Source: Conchocele bisecta
Lineage: Eukaryota; Mollusca; Bivalvia; Lucinida; Thyasiridae
Direction of reading: 5' to 3'
Assembly: GCA_029237695.1 (NCBI GenBank)
Contig: CM055279.1
Coordinates: 18,377,686 to 18,441,685 of the forward strand
DNA length: 64,000 bases
Shown piece by piece: positions 46,513 through 57,420 of the stretch (position 1 is the stretch's first letter; the number at the start of each line of letters is the position of its first letter). The notes beneath the pieces were generated by a model. That model was not told where the DNA came from, ran no database searches, and saw nothing but the letters and a program-made list of their open reading frames with translations. Both the position numbers and the translations under genes were made by a program.

Positions 46513-46971
46513 GGGAAACGCCTGGGTGATAGTTCAATAAATAAAGACTGCTGAGATCCAGAAAAAAAATAGTTAAAAAGTATGTTAAAGCCCCGGTAAA
46601 GCCCCGGGGTTACGCCCCCGCATATTTTGGCGAAGTTAAAGCCCCAGGGTTTTCCCCGCAGTGCGGGACATCGTGACAGGTTAAAACCCCGGGGAATGCC
46701 CGGCTTTGTCCCGGCTATTCCCCGGGCCAGGTGGGGCGGGGATTTCCATTGACTGGTGCATAACCAATACCGGTACGATGGTTTCTCATTCTTTCTATTC
46801 CGAGATAAGCCTCGTTTTCTTTCGTTGTTATCGAGAAACCGATGGGTCCACTAGCAACAAATGTTTTCTTGACATTCCTAGATCTATATCAGGTCACGAT
46901 GAAGTATACATCTATCTATCTATCTCTTTATACTGCTGCACACCCTCACGGGTAATTTCGAGCAGGTATTT

Positions 46972-47173
46972 ATTTCATATATACATGTACATACAATTCA
47001 AATACAATCGAGGTTCCCGGTAATTAGCCGGTACCCATTTACAGCTGGGTGGACTGAAGCGGTATGGATAAAGTGTCTTGCTCAAGGACACAACGCAGCG
47101 CCTCCGGTGAGGCTCGAACCCACGACCTTTAGATCAGCAGTCTGACGCTCTAACCACCAGGCCACTGCGCTCC
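46972..47173 (-). mobile_element. tRNA-derived SINE
   Basis: On the minus strand it starts GGAGCGCAGTGGCCTGGTGG (A box) and carries GGTTCGAGCC (B box, 47120-47111). It continues CTTGAGCAAGACACTTTATC and CCCAGCTGTAAATGGGTACC, a central block common in animal SINEs. The head resembles a tRNA with a long variable arm. It is transcribed by pol III in principle and moved by a partner LINE. Confidence 0.8.
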
Positions 47174-47758
47174 ATACATTAACCTAGAAAGCATAATACT
47201 ATGTCACCTTGGCCGTAGAAATAAAAAAAAACTAGATTCATGACTTTATTTATTGTGTCAACTTTTAACGTTTCAAAACAAAAACATGACAACTCGGCCT
47301 ATCAACAGCTAAGGTCAGTCAATGCCCTACCAACGGGTTGAACTATAATATTGTCCATATTGAGGGAAATTCCCAAAATTGCAATTTCTCGCTACAAAAT
47401 TAATTTATTAAAAATTCAATATATGAACTACATGTATAACTATTACATATAGATACATGTCATGTTAGTCTACCCGACGGCCTATCCTAACCTGCCAATA
47501 TTTGTAAATTCTTTATTTCAAAATACTTGAATATTAAGGTTAAAATTTTCTGAGCCCGAGTCCTCAGCTGTGCCACAATTAAACTGCTTCATTGTGAGTT
47601 TGCATTGCCAATAAATGTTCCATAACGTTGATAATCTGGACTAGATTAGTATAAACATATTTTATTCTATAATAATGTAGAGGTCTACATCAACATAAGT
47701 ATATCGGTATGTGTGAAAAGGATTGGAACGAAATATAAATATCTTCTACTAGATATCT
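47174..47758. other. Intergenic stretch, no gene seen
   Basis: Nothing recognised. Confidence 0.4.
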
Positions 47759-48001
47759 GGGGCCCGTTTCACTAAACTTCTTACGACTAAAATTTTCGTA
47801 AGTTCAAATTTAAGATCGTCTGTAAATGTCAATTTACGGATTTACATTTATTGAGCATAGGCTGCATATGCAGCCTATGCTCAATAAATGTAAATCCAAT
47901 AATTATTTACAAGAAAACATTGTTAATGTGAAATTTACAGACTATCATAATTTTGAATTTACGAACATTTTAGTCGTACGAAGTTTAGTGAAACGGACCC
48001 C
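47759..48001. mobile_element. MITE family F, full copy
   Basis: The ends GGGGCCCGTTTCACTAAACT and AGTTTAGTGAAACGGACCCC continue inwards as inverses for about 60 bp. The core is a palindrome, TTGAGCATAGGCTGCATATGCAGC.. (about 47850-47895). 243 bp, non-coding. Confidence 0.82.
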
Positions 48002-48140
48002 ATGTCTAGATTAACGCAGGCGGTTGCGTATCTCGTCACGTCTTTCTTATTTTGGCGCCACGATATTTCGGAACACCAAGGAAACAAGTAAAAACTTTCG
48101 ATTTCAACTCGTTTTATTGTAACTTCCCCGTCATTTATTG

Positions 48141-48400
48141 TATATGTACGGAAGCCCATTAGGGCCACTTCACTTTTTTTTATTTCCGTTTTCTTCAATT
48201 TTCAAGTTCTTTTCTTGGATTTTCGAGATCTTTTCTTCAATTTTCAAGAATTCTGCACGTACTCTGTATGTGAGGAAGTATATTGAAAATTCAAGAAAAG
48301 ATCTCGAAAATTCAAGAAAAGATCTTGAATGAATAAAAGATCTTGAATGAATGGAAATAAAAAAAAAGTGAAGTGGCCCTAATGGGCTTCCGTATATATA
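48141..48400. mobile_element. MITE family G
   Basis: The ends ACGGAAGCCCATTAGGGCCA and CACTTCACTTTTTTT are perfectly inverted at the right (AAAAAAAGTGAAGTGGCCCT, AATGGGCTTCCGT), with TATATA flanks. The body has nested GATCTTTTCTTGAATTTTC inverses. Confidence 0.82.
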
Positions 48401-48459
48401 TGCCTGGATCCGCAAGCAGGGATTCCATATGTTACTTTCACAGCATATACAGAGAATCT

Positions 48460-49060
48460 CAGGGCTCCAGATAAGGAATTAGTAATTGAGTATAGTCACT
48501 CCATCATTTCTGAAGCAATAGGGTATTTCAAGACTAATTTTGTAAAATAAAATCACACTACTGTTTACACATCAGCAGACCGCACGTATTGAATAGTTCG
48601 CTTCTAAATGAAAACACATCTTGGTAAAATACCAAGATGTGTTTTCAAAAATAAGAAAATATGCTATATTTGTGGTCTGTTTATTGTTTTCTGTAGCATG
48701 ATAAAGATACCACAAATTTTTCATTGATTTTTGATACTCGCTACTCGATTTCAATTGGGTTTTTGGCAATTGTAATTGGGTATTTACGCAAATACGCACC
48801 TTATCTGTGGCTCTGGGAGATGATTTCGTCAGGAAGCCGGCGCCTTTGTGGACGTAAAACATTTTACGCCGGCTAAGAGTGCAGCATGAGTACGTGATGC
48901 TTGTCCATTGGTTACAGCAATCGGAACAATATACAGTGGAACCTCTCTAAACCGGACACCAAATAAACACATGGGATCTTATTTTTGATGAGTTTCTCGG
49001 TCATTTAAGTCGGGTGATAATGTATGTTCGTGATCGCATAGCACACACCTATGGCTCAGA
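48460..49060. repeat. Family D element plus its following repeat, copy 2
   Basis: 48460-48815 has ends CAGGGCTCCAGATAAGG and CCTTATCTGTGGCTCTG. It is followed by the same 245-bp flank as at 6547-6790. The interior shares TAGCATGATAAAGATACCAC with copy 1. Confidence 0.7.
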
Positions 49061-49077
49061 ATTATCAAATGTCTGAT

Positions 49078-49305
49078 TTACAGTGGAACCTCTCTAAACC
49101 GGACACCAAGAAACCACCTGTGATGCTATTTTTGATGAGTTGCTTGGTGATCTATCTCAGGTGATAATGTCTGCTCGTGATCGCATAACACACACCTATC
49201 GCTCAGAATGATCAAATGCATGATTTACAGTGAAACCTCTCTAAACCGGACACCCTGGGGACCTCTCAGGGTGTCCGGTTTAGAGAGGTTTCACTCTATG
49301 CGTCA
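49078..49305. mobile_element. pogo/Tigger-like terminal repeats
   Basis: ACAGTGGAACCTCTCTAAAC CGGACACC (in two words) occurs at about 49080 and 49227. At 49228-49298 it faces its inverse (GGTGTCCGGTTTAGAGAGG), forming a hairpin. The word has the CAGTNGAACC start seen in pogo/Tigger ends. A relative, CAGTCGAACCTGAGTAATGG, is at 49424. Confidence 0.6.
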
Positions 49306-49520
49306 GTGGATGAAATCTCAGTCGGTGGAGTTGACCAACCCACCCACCGTTCACAGATACAGTTCACAGATGTATAATACTATTTATGAGAACTATATAC
49401 ATGTATAATTATACTGTCAATACAGTCGAACCTGAGTAATGGCCACCTAGGAGTTATTGTAGCAATTCCCGGTCTATAGCAGCCAGGCCTGACCAGTAGT
49501 ACAGGAGTGTGCTATATGAG

Positions 49521-49828
49521 CAGGAGCCTATTTCATCAACATTGCAAAGTATACTTTAGTAGCAAAGTATACTTTGAGGGAGAAATTTTCAATTTTATGA
49601 TAAATTTATTAATTTTTATTGTACTGAATTTATTACATTATCACAGCCAATTTGGCTGTGATAATGTAATAAATTCAGTATAATAATTCTGCATACTTTT
49701 AATCATGAAATATATGCATTTGTTAGTTCTATATGAAATAATGCATTTCAGGAAAAATAAATGATTACTCCCTCAAAGTATACTTTGCTAGTAAAGTATA
49801 CTTTGCAATGTTGATGAAATAGGCTACA
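49521..49828. mobile_element. Hairpin MITE, family C, copy 2 (best preserved)
   Basis: The left end AGCCTATTTCATCAACATTG and the right end CAATGTTGATGAAATAGGCT are perfect inverses. They continue through GCAAAGTATACTTT and AGCAAAGTATACTTTGAGG, giving arms of about 57 bp. The central hairpin is as in copy 1. Confidence 0.85.
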
Positions 49829-50230
49829 GGCGCGGATCCAGGAAATATTTTTGCAGGGGTGGGTCCAAGAATTGCGAGCCTTAGACGTGACTTCCAAGGA
49901 CATTTATGTCGTTGTTTCAATGTGATTAAACGATGTATCTTTTTTTTTGCAGCAGCAGCAGCAGCAGCAGCAGGAAGTAAGGGTGGGTCTGGACCCGGTG
50001 GACCCCGCGCCTGCCTGACAGTAAATACTACATACCAGGCGCGGATCCAGGACTTTTTACAGGGGTGGGTCCAAGAATTGCGAGCCTTAGAGGTGATTTC
50101 CAAGCACATTTATGTCGGTGTTTCAATGTGATTAAACGATGTATCTTTTTTTTTCTTTTTCTTTTTGCAGCAGCAGCAAGCAAGGGTGTGTCTGGACCTG
50201 GTGGACCCCGCGTCTGCCTGACAGTAAAGA
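49827..50230. repeat. Tandem pair of hAT-like GC-rich units
   Basis: Two units of about 210 and 190 bp start CAGGCGCGGATCCAGG (49827 and 50038). They share GGGTGGGTCCAAGAATTGCG and GTGATTAAACGATGTATCTT, end with GGTGGACCCCGCG and CTGCCTGACAGTAAA, and include a GCA microsatellite (49949-49970). The start matches hAT-type ends. Confidence 0.65.
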
Positions 50231-50866
50231 CTATATGTGAACAGAGACTCTAACCTAAATCCTTGCTGTGAACATAAGCCAGATTTTCCTCTTCCCATGG
50301 CTGGTCTTTATATATATTATTCGCAAGTATGACTAGACCCACACACCAACCCCCAATACAAAACACTCGTATGAATCAAGCCATTTATCAGTGATTCTAT
50401 ATGTTATGTACACCTGGTGTCCCGTTATAATTTACTGACAAATCCCACAATTTATTTTTTCAATACAGAAACTATGTATAATACCAGTATTTACACTTCT
50501 TGTTACTTGTGTTTAGTTATTATTTTATGTTGTTGTCATACGTGTGGTACACCAAATGGGCATGTCCCGGTCATCAACCAGCACAGTTTACAAGTCCGTA
50601 ATTCTCAAATGTTGTCCATTTGTACTAAATTCTATACATTGCATCAGAATCAAAATAGTTTAAGTTACATACATTAAACTTATTCTGCAATAAATGTGCC
50701 TTTTGTTGTCAAAAATACTGGCGTTAATGTATCTGTCCCGCGAAATCGAATCATTTCCCTTACGCTGAACAAAAAATATAAAATCAGAGTAACCACCCTT
50801 TCCTACTTTCAGCTACTAATGCAATGAACACTGTTGATGGGCAAAATGTGTGGATAGAGACACTTA
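50231..50866. other. Intergenic stretch, no gene seen
   Basis: Nothing recognised. Confidence 0.4.
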
Positions 50867-51226
50867 TAACTGTCCATTGCATATGTTGTGAGTGATGGTA
50901 GAAAAGCTCAGATATCTAGCGTCTTGTGTAGCCTGCTGAAATAATATTTATAGGACGTTGTCGTCCTATATATCTGAGATGTATTGCACCAACTTTTATT
51001 AAATTTTCTGCCATAATATTGGCTGTACGATCCAAACGCTCCAGGTGGTGAAACTGTCCGATAGCATGTACGAACTGAAATGGTGGAGATGGCAACTCAA
51101 TGCTCTCTATAATATACTCTAAGAAGAACAGGGTCAGATATACTTTATATAGATATTCAGTCACATGTATGATTATACTACATTTGAAACAAAATATCAT
51201 ACTCTATATAGTCAGTCATTAACGTA
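50867..51226 (-). repeat. XKR 3'-flank block, copy 3 (isolated; empty site of the LINE)
   Basis: It matches 25449-25760 and contains, on its left, TGGTAGAAAAGCTCAGATAT uninterrupted by the LINE. The minus-strand ORF 51200-50916 is open for 94 codons. No XKR exon lies next to it, so it is a dispersed fragment rather than a third gene. Confidence 0.7.
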
Positions 51227-51611
51227 AATCGATCTTGATAACTTATCAGCTGTGCAAGTGGACATTAGACACTCAAACTGGGGTTTAGTGATTAATGTGC
51301 ATTTAGCGAGCACAAACTAGGGTTTGAGGAGCCGAAACTATGGTTTAAGCTCCAAACCATGGCTTAAGGAATTATTGTGCATTTGGCTTGCCATACATGT
51401 ACTGATGCTGACTTCACGGGTTTGGGTAAGATATTTTGCAGGGTTGATTTTAGTGAAAATAATATGTTTTCGGTAAATAACAGTACTCTGTGCGTTTTCA
51501 CATGAAAACATACTAGAAGCTGACGCATGACTTTCGCAAGTTTGATTAAAGGTATTTCGACGATTGGTTACTTTAGCGAAAATAGCATGTTTTCAGTAAA
51601 TATCATCATTT
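51227..51611. other. Intergenic stretch, no gene seen
   Basis: Loose repeats of TTTTAGTGAAAATAATATG / CATGTTTTCAGTAAATA words (also near 54810) are present. No gene. Confidence 0.4.
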
Positions 51612-51835
51612 GGGACACACCATGTGATTTTGTACCTTCGGAAATCTGCATTATTTCATAATAAATTACAATATTTTCCGTACATGCGGACACAATTTTC
51701 AGAATACATGCGGAATAATACTCTGACAATTTTGTCAACTTTTGTCTTTATTTACGAAAAATATACTAAATTTTGTAAACGTATTTAATGAAATTACGCA
51801 GATGTCCGAAGGTACAAAATCACATGGCGTGTCTC
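51612..51835. mobile_element. MITE family L, copy 1
   Basis: The ends GGGACACACCATGTGATTTT and AAAATCACATGGCGTGTCTC are inverted. They continue GTACCTTCGG / CCGAAGGTAC and CTGCATTATTTCAT / ATGAAATTACGCAG. A second copy is at 61333-61554. Confidence 0.78.
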
Positions 51836-51893
51836 ATACATGTATCAGGTTTATCAATTTGGCTTGGAAATGGTATGCCGAGGAATTCCTTAC

Positions 51894-52115
51894 CAGTAGC
51901 CGATTTCACAAACATTGCAATGTATACTTTTCTAGTAAAATATACTTTGAGGGAGTAATCACTTACTTTTCCTGAAATGCATTATTTCATATAGAACTAA
52001 CAACTGCATATATTTGATGATTAAAAGTATGCAGAATTATTATACTGAATTTATTACATTATCACAGCCAAATTGGCTGTGATAATGTAATAAATTCAGT
52101 ATAATAAAAATAAAT
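51894..52115. mobile_element. Hairpin MITE, family C, copy 3 (right end lost)
   Basis: CAGTAGCCGATTTCACAAAC, AAAATATACTTTGAGGGAG and the central hairpin TTATCACAGCCAAATTGGCTGTGATAA (about 52038-52105) are present. The sequence after the hairpin differs from other copies. Confidence 0.75.
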
Positions 52116-52325
52116 AAATTTGTCTCAATTTTGGGAGGTTTCATGTGAACACATACATTGTTGTACGAGTTTTTAATGTTGACTAACATATTTCGAGATA
52201 CTCAATACATGTGTAGAAACATATTTACAAGTAGAACAAGCCATGCATTAGTTTACCCTGAAAAAATATAATCTGTGTTTCTGGTATGACAGTAAATATA
52301 AGGTTCGACATTGACCAGCCGTGGG

Positions 52326-52418
52326 TAAACGTTTGCCATGTCACGAGGGAACTGTTTGAACACCAAGGCCGTAAGCCGCGGGTTCAAACAGTTCCCGAGT
52401 GCCACGGCGAACGTTTAT
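52326..52418. repeat. 93-bp inverted repeat
   Basis: TAAACGTTTGCCATGTCACG, AGGGAACTGTTTGAAC and the inverses GTTCAAACAGTTCCCGAGTG, CGAACGTTTA surround a GGCCGTAAGCCGC loop. Confidence 0.75.
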
Positions 52419-52599
52419 ACACGTCTGCACATGGTCGAAGTTTAATAGTTTATTTACGTCTCATCACATGTGTACATATTAACAAGTAACATAAAAGTAT
52501 TACAATACAGATGACATATGCCATTCTATCTAGAAGTATAAGAGACATACTAACATTATATAAATAGCATCACTATAAAAATCAATGATTGGTAGTATC

Positions 52600-54110
52600 A
52601 ATACAGTTGCCGTTCTCACCGTGTTCATCCTGGTTAAAATAATCTGTGAAACGTCCGCTGATATTGTATACTAGTTTACATACATAAACATAACATACAT
52701 AACATACATAAACAAACATAACTGCAGCGTGTTGTTTCCACAGTGAAATGTAATGTGCGGTCTAGGAACTGATGGGTTCCGGAAGTGCAAAATATAACTT
52801 TTGTTTACATTTACAACCATGTCATTTAGGGAACACCATTCATTCAATACATGTAACAAACATTGTAGATCCTGTTCATACTCGGCGAGTAAAGCAATGT
52901 CATCTGCGTATAATAAAACATTATTTTGTCTTCATTACACAATATACCTTTACCTTTGTCTAATGATTTTAAATATAGAACAAGGTCATTTATATACATA
53001 TTGCATTAACAAAGGTGACAGAATACAACTTTGCCTTAGACCGCACTTCATATTAAACCAGTTGATGTGCATATTATTTACACGAACACACGAGGTAACA
53101 GGTGAATAAACCGACACTATTGACTTAAATAGTTTTCCAGAGTCACCTATATCAGACAGTCTATGTCATAGCTTATTACGATTTATGGAGTCATAGGCCT
53201 TTCTGAAATCGATGAAGGCACAACATGTCGATTTATTCAGCTGTTTACGGGTGTCAATAATGTTTGTAAGAGAAGAAACATGGTATATAGTGCTTTGTCT
53301 TTTACGAAAGCCGTTTTGTACATATGTCACCCATTTTGTCAATCTGTTATTGATTATGAAACAATGCATTTTGTAGACGGAAGATGTCAATGCAATACCC
53401 CTGTAGGAAAGCGGATCTCTAGGATCAAGTGTAGATGCCTTTGTAATTGGGTTTATAACGCATTTCCCCCATATAGATGGCACAATCCCATTACTAAAGC
53501 AGACATTGAATAGTACATGCAAAAATGAAATATGTCATTGTTTAGAACTTCACCCGGTACGTCGTCAATACCACAGGCTCTACCACGATTTGCACCATTA
53601 ACTGCTGCTACGACTTCCAGTATAGAAATATTTTCGTGAAATAGACTAGTGCCTTGTTCAGTATCCGTAACAATATTAGACAATATGAAATCATCATCAA
53701 TAGCTTCCGTCTGAAAAAAGGCCGCAGATATCTGTTTCCACCGATGTAGAACTGTAGCGATGTCATTCGTTGTAGAACCTCCAATGGTATTGTACTGCGT
53801 TTATACTTATTGACACCTATGTTTCCAATTGATTTCCAAAACTCGCCTTGGTCAAACTTACATTCATTCACTAGCTGTTCTTTTAGCGTACCTCCCTGTC
53901 AAACTCTTTACGTACATTCACAAAATCAGATTTAAATTTTGTTTTGTACTATTACATGTATTACCATAACTCACACGCTTGTAAGGGATTTGCTCATACA
54001 TGCGTCCTTTAACTATGGCACACCAATCGTCACATATGTGGTCAATATCAGTTTGCGGTTGAAGACCTTGCTCCAGACTCAGTATGGTTTCGTTTAGGAG
54101 CTGTGGTCGA
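52600..54110 (-). mobile_element. LINE remnant, reverse transcriptase region
   Basis: On the minus strand, broken frames read CDDWCAIVKGRMYEQIP, NECKFDQGEFWKSIGNIGVN, GRACGIDDVPGEVL, DPLSYRGIALTSSVYKM, VQNGFRKRQST, CCAFIDFRKAYDSINR, YADDIALL (about 52910-52880) and VNVNKSYILHFRN. These are the RT blocks in order, with several frameshifts and stops. Endonuclease and 3' end are missing. It is not closely related to the LINEs at 1-4720. Confidence 0.8.
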
Positions 54111-54291
54111 ACGTTATTGTTACATTTCCGTCGAAAATATCATGCAGTTTGAGCATTTATGCAGTACTTTCGGTACATTGATAATCTGTAACATTCAAAC
54201 AGCTGATTTACACATACATATTCCGGGGCCGCAGTACATGTTGCGTGATACAGCCGCATCATTGTCAAACGGTCAATGCGACCGTTGTGAA

Positions 54292-54559
54292 CAGTAGCCT
54301 ATTTCATAAAAATTGCAAATTATACTTACCTTGCTAAGTACACTTTGAGGGAGAAATTTTCTCTTTAAGGATGAATTTATTTTCGCAGTGATAATGTAAT
54401 AAAGTGAGTATAATAAGTCTACATACTTTAAATCATCAAATATATGCAGTCGTTAGTTCTATATGAAATAATTTATTTCGGGAAAAATAAATGATTACTC
54501 ACTCATAATATACTTAGCTAGATAAGTATGCTTAGCAATTTTGGTGAAATCGGCTACTG
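54292..54559. mobile_element. Hairpin MITE, family C, copy 4 (degenerate)
   Basis: The ends CAGTAGCCTATTTCAT and GTGAAATCGGCTACTG remain inverted. The subterminal motif has decayed to TAAGTACACTTTGAGG, and the hairpin left arm is largely deleted. Confidence 0.72.
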
Positions 54560-55050
54560 GTCTGGAGACGTAAAGTCGGGTTCTAGTAACGTCACGAGAG
54601 ACATGCTTTGCGTAGGTGTTGGCTTGGCCCCGAAATGAACATTGTCTACATCCATGGTCAAACAGCACGCGCTGTACGTTTGAATACGGTTGTAAGCGGT
54701 GTCGAACAACGTCAGTCATGTAACAATAACAACTATGCGATTCAAAATTGTATCTAGCGACGGGGACCAAATTTTAGACCCTACTGGCTTAACTGTGATT
54801 GTTGATTTTAGCGTAAAGTACATGTTTTCAGTAAATCACCGTAATGTGTTATTTGCTAGAAAAAAAGTAAAAATTGAAAATATAGAATTCGCGTGAAAAT
54901 ATACGTTGGCACAGGATTTCCACAAGCTTGGGTAATGTACAATGTAGTAAGATATTATCAATTGTCATATTAACGCAGATGGTATCCGTGTTGACAATTT
55001 ATTTCGTGCTGTTAACACAAGGATTTTAAGTAGGTACATCCCTCTATGTC
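54560..55050. other. Intergenic stretch, no gene seen
   Basis: Nothing recognised. Confidence 0.4.
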
Positions 55051-55401
55051 CAGAGCTCCAGATAAGGTGCGTATTGGCGTATATTACGCACTTATATTTG
55101 CAGAATACGCATTGATTATCAAAAGTGGCAGTACAAAATACTCATGGCAATGTGAATTTTCAAATTTAGTAGTGAGTAGTGAAAATACTGTAATAAAGTT
55201 GACAATTTACTTAGTTGAGCTGCAATAGTGTTTGCATTTGGCAGCTCAAATAAGTGAGTTTTAAAAGAAATAATATTGTTTTTATCATTTGTTCCCTATT
55301 TAATAAAGAAGCAAATCAATATTAGATTTGTAAAAGCAAAATACGCATTGAATTTTAAATATAGGGGTATAATACTCTTTATATACTTATCTGGAGTTGT
55401 G
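55051..55401. mobile_element. TIR element, family D, copy 3
   Basis: The ends are CAGAGCTCCAGATAAG and CTTATCTGGAGTTGTG. The interior is AT-rich, with AATACGCATTGA words in both halves. Unlike copies 1 and 2 it lacks the shared downstream repeat. Confidence 0.68.
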
Positions 55402-55670
55402 TATGTATCTGGTTAAGAGCACAGGTATATACGTTTAGCGTGTATTGCATGGTCAATTATTGTTTGTACATATATACATGAAACACCTTTCATAACAATA
55501 TGCAAAACAATTCAAATGCAGCCGCATGTATTTTCAATGTACATGTATATTGTCTATATATGTGGCCGCATTTGATTTATTTTATACTTTGCATATAAAA
55601 GTGTCTCCAGTATATACAGACACTAATTGAACATCCAGACACGCTAACAACACATGTGGTAAATGCTGAA

Positions 55671-56063
55671 CAGGCCCGTACGCAGAGGGGATGCGATGGG
55701 TGCGTACGCACCCCCTTAACCATTTTACTCTTAACCCGCATGCATGTATAGTGGTATTGGCAAATAGTGTAGATACAGATGAGCCGGCTAGTAACGAGCC
55801 GTCTCATCAGGATCTGAACTTTTTGAAATTAATTATTTTTTTGAGAACAAAAACAATCCCATGTTCATAAATGGACAGGTCTGAAAATCATTTTGTGATG
55901 AATTAGATTGGTTGCAAAATTAACAAATCAAAATCCATTCCAGTTACTTAGGGGTGAAAGGGTTAATATGCGGAGGTCTGTCCGTGGATGTGCAAAAACA
56001 ATGTTTAGCCCTTCGCGCCGTCGATAACGTTCCCTACTAAAATAATTCCTGCGTACGGGCCTG
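55671..56063. mobile_element. hAT-like MITE (393 bp)
   Basis: The 15-bp ends CAGGCCCGTACGCAG and CTGCGTACGGGCCTG are perfect inverses. TGCTGAA occurs immediately left of the element and again at its right edge (overlapping the last two bases), which may be the target duplication. There is no ORF of note. Confidence 0.72.
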
Positions 56064-56224
56064 CTGAAGTGGAATCACAAGGTTTATTTATCCCTATATA
56101 CGTGACGCTGTGTGACACTGCACTACATGTCTGACCGTTAGCCCTACTCCAGCTCCGTCAATGTAGCAGATTAATGTTAATAACGATAAGTCAGTACATA
56201 TTTAAAACGTTGTGGATGATGTAT

Positions 56225-56865
56225 ACAGTGGAACCTCTCTAAACCGGACACCCTGGGGACCTCCCACTGTACAGGGGATCTCCCAGGGTGTCCGGTTTAG
56301 AGAGGTCCCACGGAACTGGGGACCTCCCAGGGTGTCCGGTTTATAGAGGTTCCACTGTACTGAGGACCTCCCAGGGTGTCCTGTTTAGAGAGGTTCCACT
56401 GTACTGGGGACCACCCAGGGGACCTCCCAGGGTGTCCGGTTTAGAGAGGTTCGACTGTACTGGGGACCTCCCAGGGTGTCCGGTTTAGAGAGGTTCCACT
56501 GTACACGGGACCACCCAGTGTGTCCGGTTTAGAGAGGTCCCACTGTACTGGCGACCTCCCAGGGTGTCCGGTTTAGAGAGGTTCCACTGTACTGGGGACC
56601 ACCCAGGGTGTCCGGTTTAGAGAGGTTCAACTGTACTGGGGACCTCCCGGGGTGTCCGTTTTAGAGAGGTTCCACTGTACTGGGGACCTCCCAGGGTGTC
56701 CGGTTTAGAGAGGTTCCACTCTACTGGGGACCTCCCAGGGTGTCCGGTTTAGAGAGGTTCCACTGTACTGGGGACCTCCCAGGGTGTCCAGTTTAGAAAG
56801 GTTTCACTCCACTGGGGACCTACCATGGTGTCCGGTTTAGAGAGGTTCCAATTTTTCATAATTTT
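56225..56865. repeat. 44-bp minisatellite made of pogo-like ends, about 13 units
   Basis: The unit reads GTGTCCGGTTTAGAGAGGTT, CCACTGTACTGGGGACC, TCCCAGG. Starts are near 56288, 56332, 56376, 56432, 56475, 56519, 56563, 56607, 56652, 56696, 56740, 56784 and 56829. The first copy (56226) is inverted relative to the rest, as in the hairpin at 49228. An ORF across it is an artefact of periodicity. Confidence 0.9.
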
Positions 56866-57009
56866 CCATCAATCACAGACACAAAAATGAAATAAATTAC
56901 ATGTGCAGTGAAACCCATCTAAATTAAGCCCAATAGGGTCCTAAAAGTCTCCGGTTTAGAGAGGTTCTACTAGGCATGTACACATGGATCGATATTGTAT
57001 GGTGGCTTG

Positions 57010-57420
57010 TCTTGTGCATTTTTATCTTCAGTTCGACGCCGCGAAGAGACGAAAATTACGTTTCTTAATTTTCGTGGCGTAGAAACAAAGAGACGAAAAT
57101 TAAAGTTATTAAATCTCGTCTCTACGCGACATAAAAAGGAAGTAACGAAATGACAATTAAAGTTCATAATGTTCGTCGTTCCGATTGGTAGAAATTAAGT
57201 AACGATATAAGATACTTAATGTTCTTCTCTAGGCGGCGTAAAACGAAAAGACGAAATTTTATATTCTTGATATTCGTCTCTTAGCAGAATACAAACGAAG
57301 AGAAATATAATGTTGTTATTTGTCGTCTCGAAGCGGAGTAAAAAGGACGGAACGAAATGTAAGGTTTTTAATATTCATCATCAGGTGCCGTAGAGCGCTC
57401 GGAGACGAAATGTTCACTAC
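57010..57420. repeat. Array of palindromic GACGAAAATTA units
   Basis: About six units of roughly 60-75 bp each contain an inner palindrome of the form AGACGAAAATTA...TTAATTTTCGTCTC, joined by ACGCGGCGTAAAA-like linkers. Later units are progressively more diverged. Confidence 0.72.

Larger units (their letters stand above)
44097..46776. mobile_element. Large TIR structure (about 2.7 kb) with nested insertions
   Basis: The left arm 44097-44340 (TACCGGTATT ... ATGCACCAGTCAATGGAAATC ... GGTTAAAGCCCC, CCCGCAGTGCGGGG) is the inverse of the right arm 46570-46776 (GTTAAAGCCCC ... GATTTCCATTGACTGGTGCAT ... AATACCGGTA). The arms are rich in GTTAAA(G/A)CCCCGG words. Between them are a SINE tail, a second inverted-repeat element, a 30-bp minisatellite, another inverted repeat and a 32-bp minisatellite. 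No transposase ORF is found. Confidence 0.68.

Noticed and set aside
56288..56488. 66-codon ORF of repeating SGLERF...GTGDLPG
   Set aside because: It is the translated 44-bp minisatellite; the unit plus one or two indels keeps the frame open by chance.
46349..56865. Short regularly repeated units resembling a CRISPR array
   Set aside because: The 32-bp and 44-bp units abut directly with no unique spacers, and no cas genes exist in this eukaryotic sequence.
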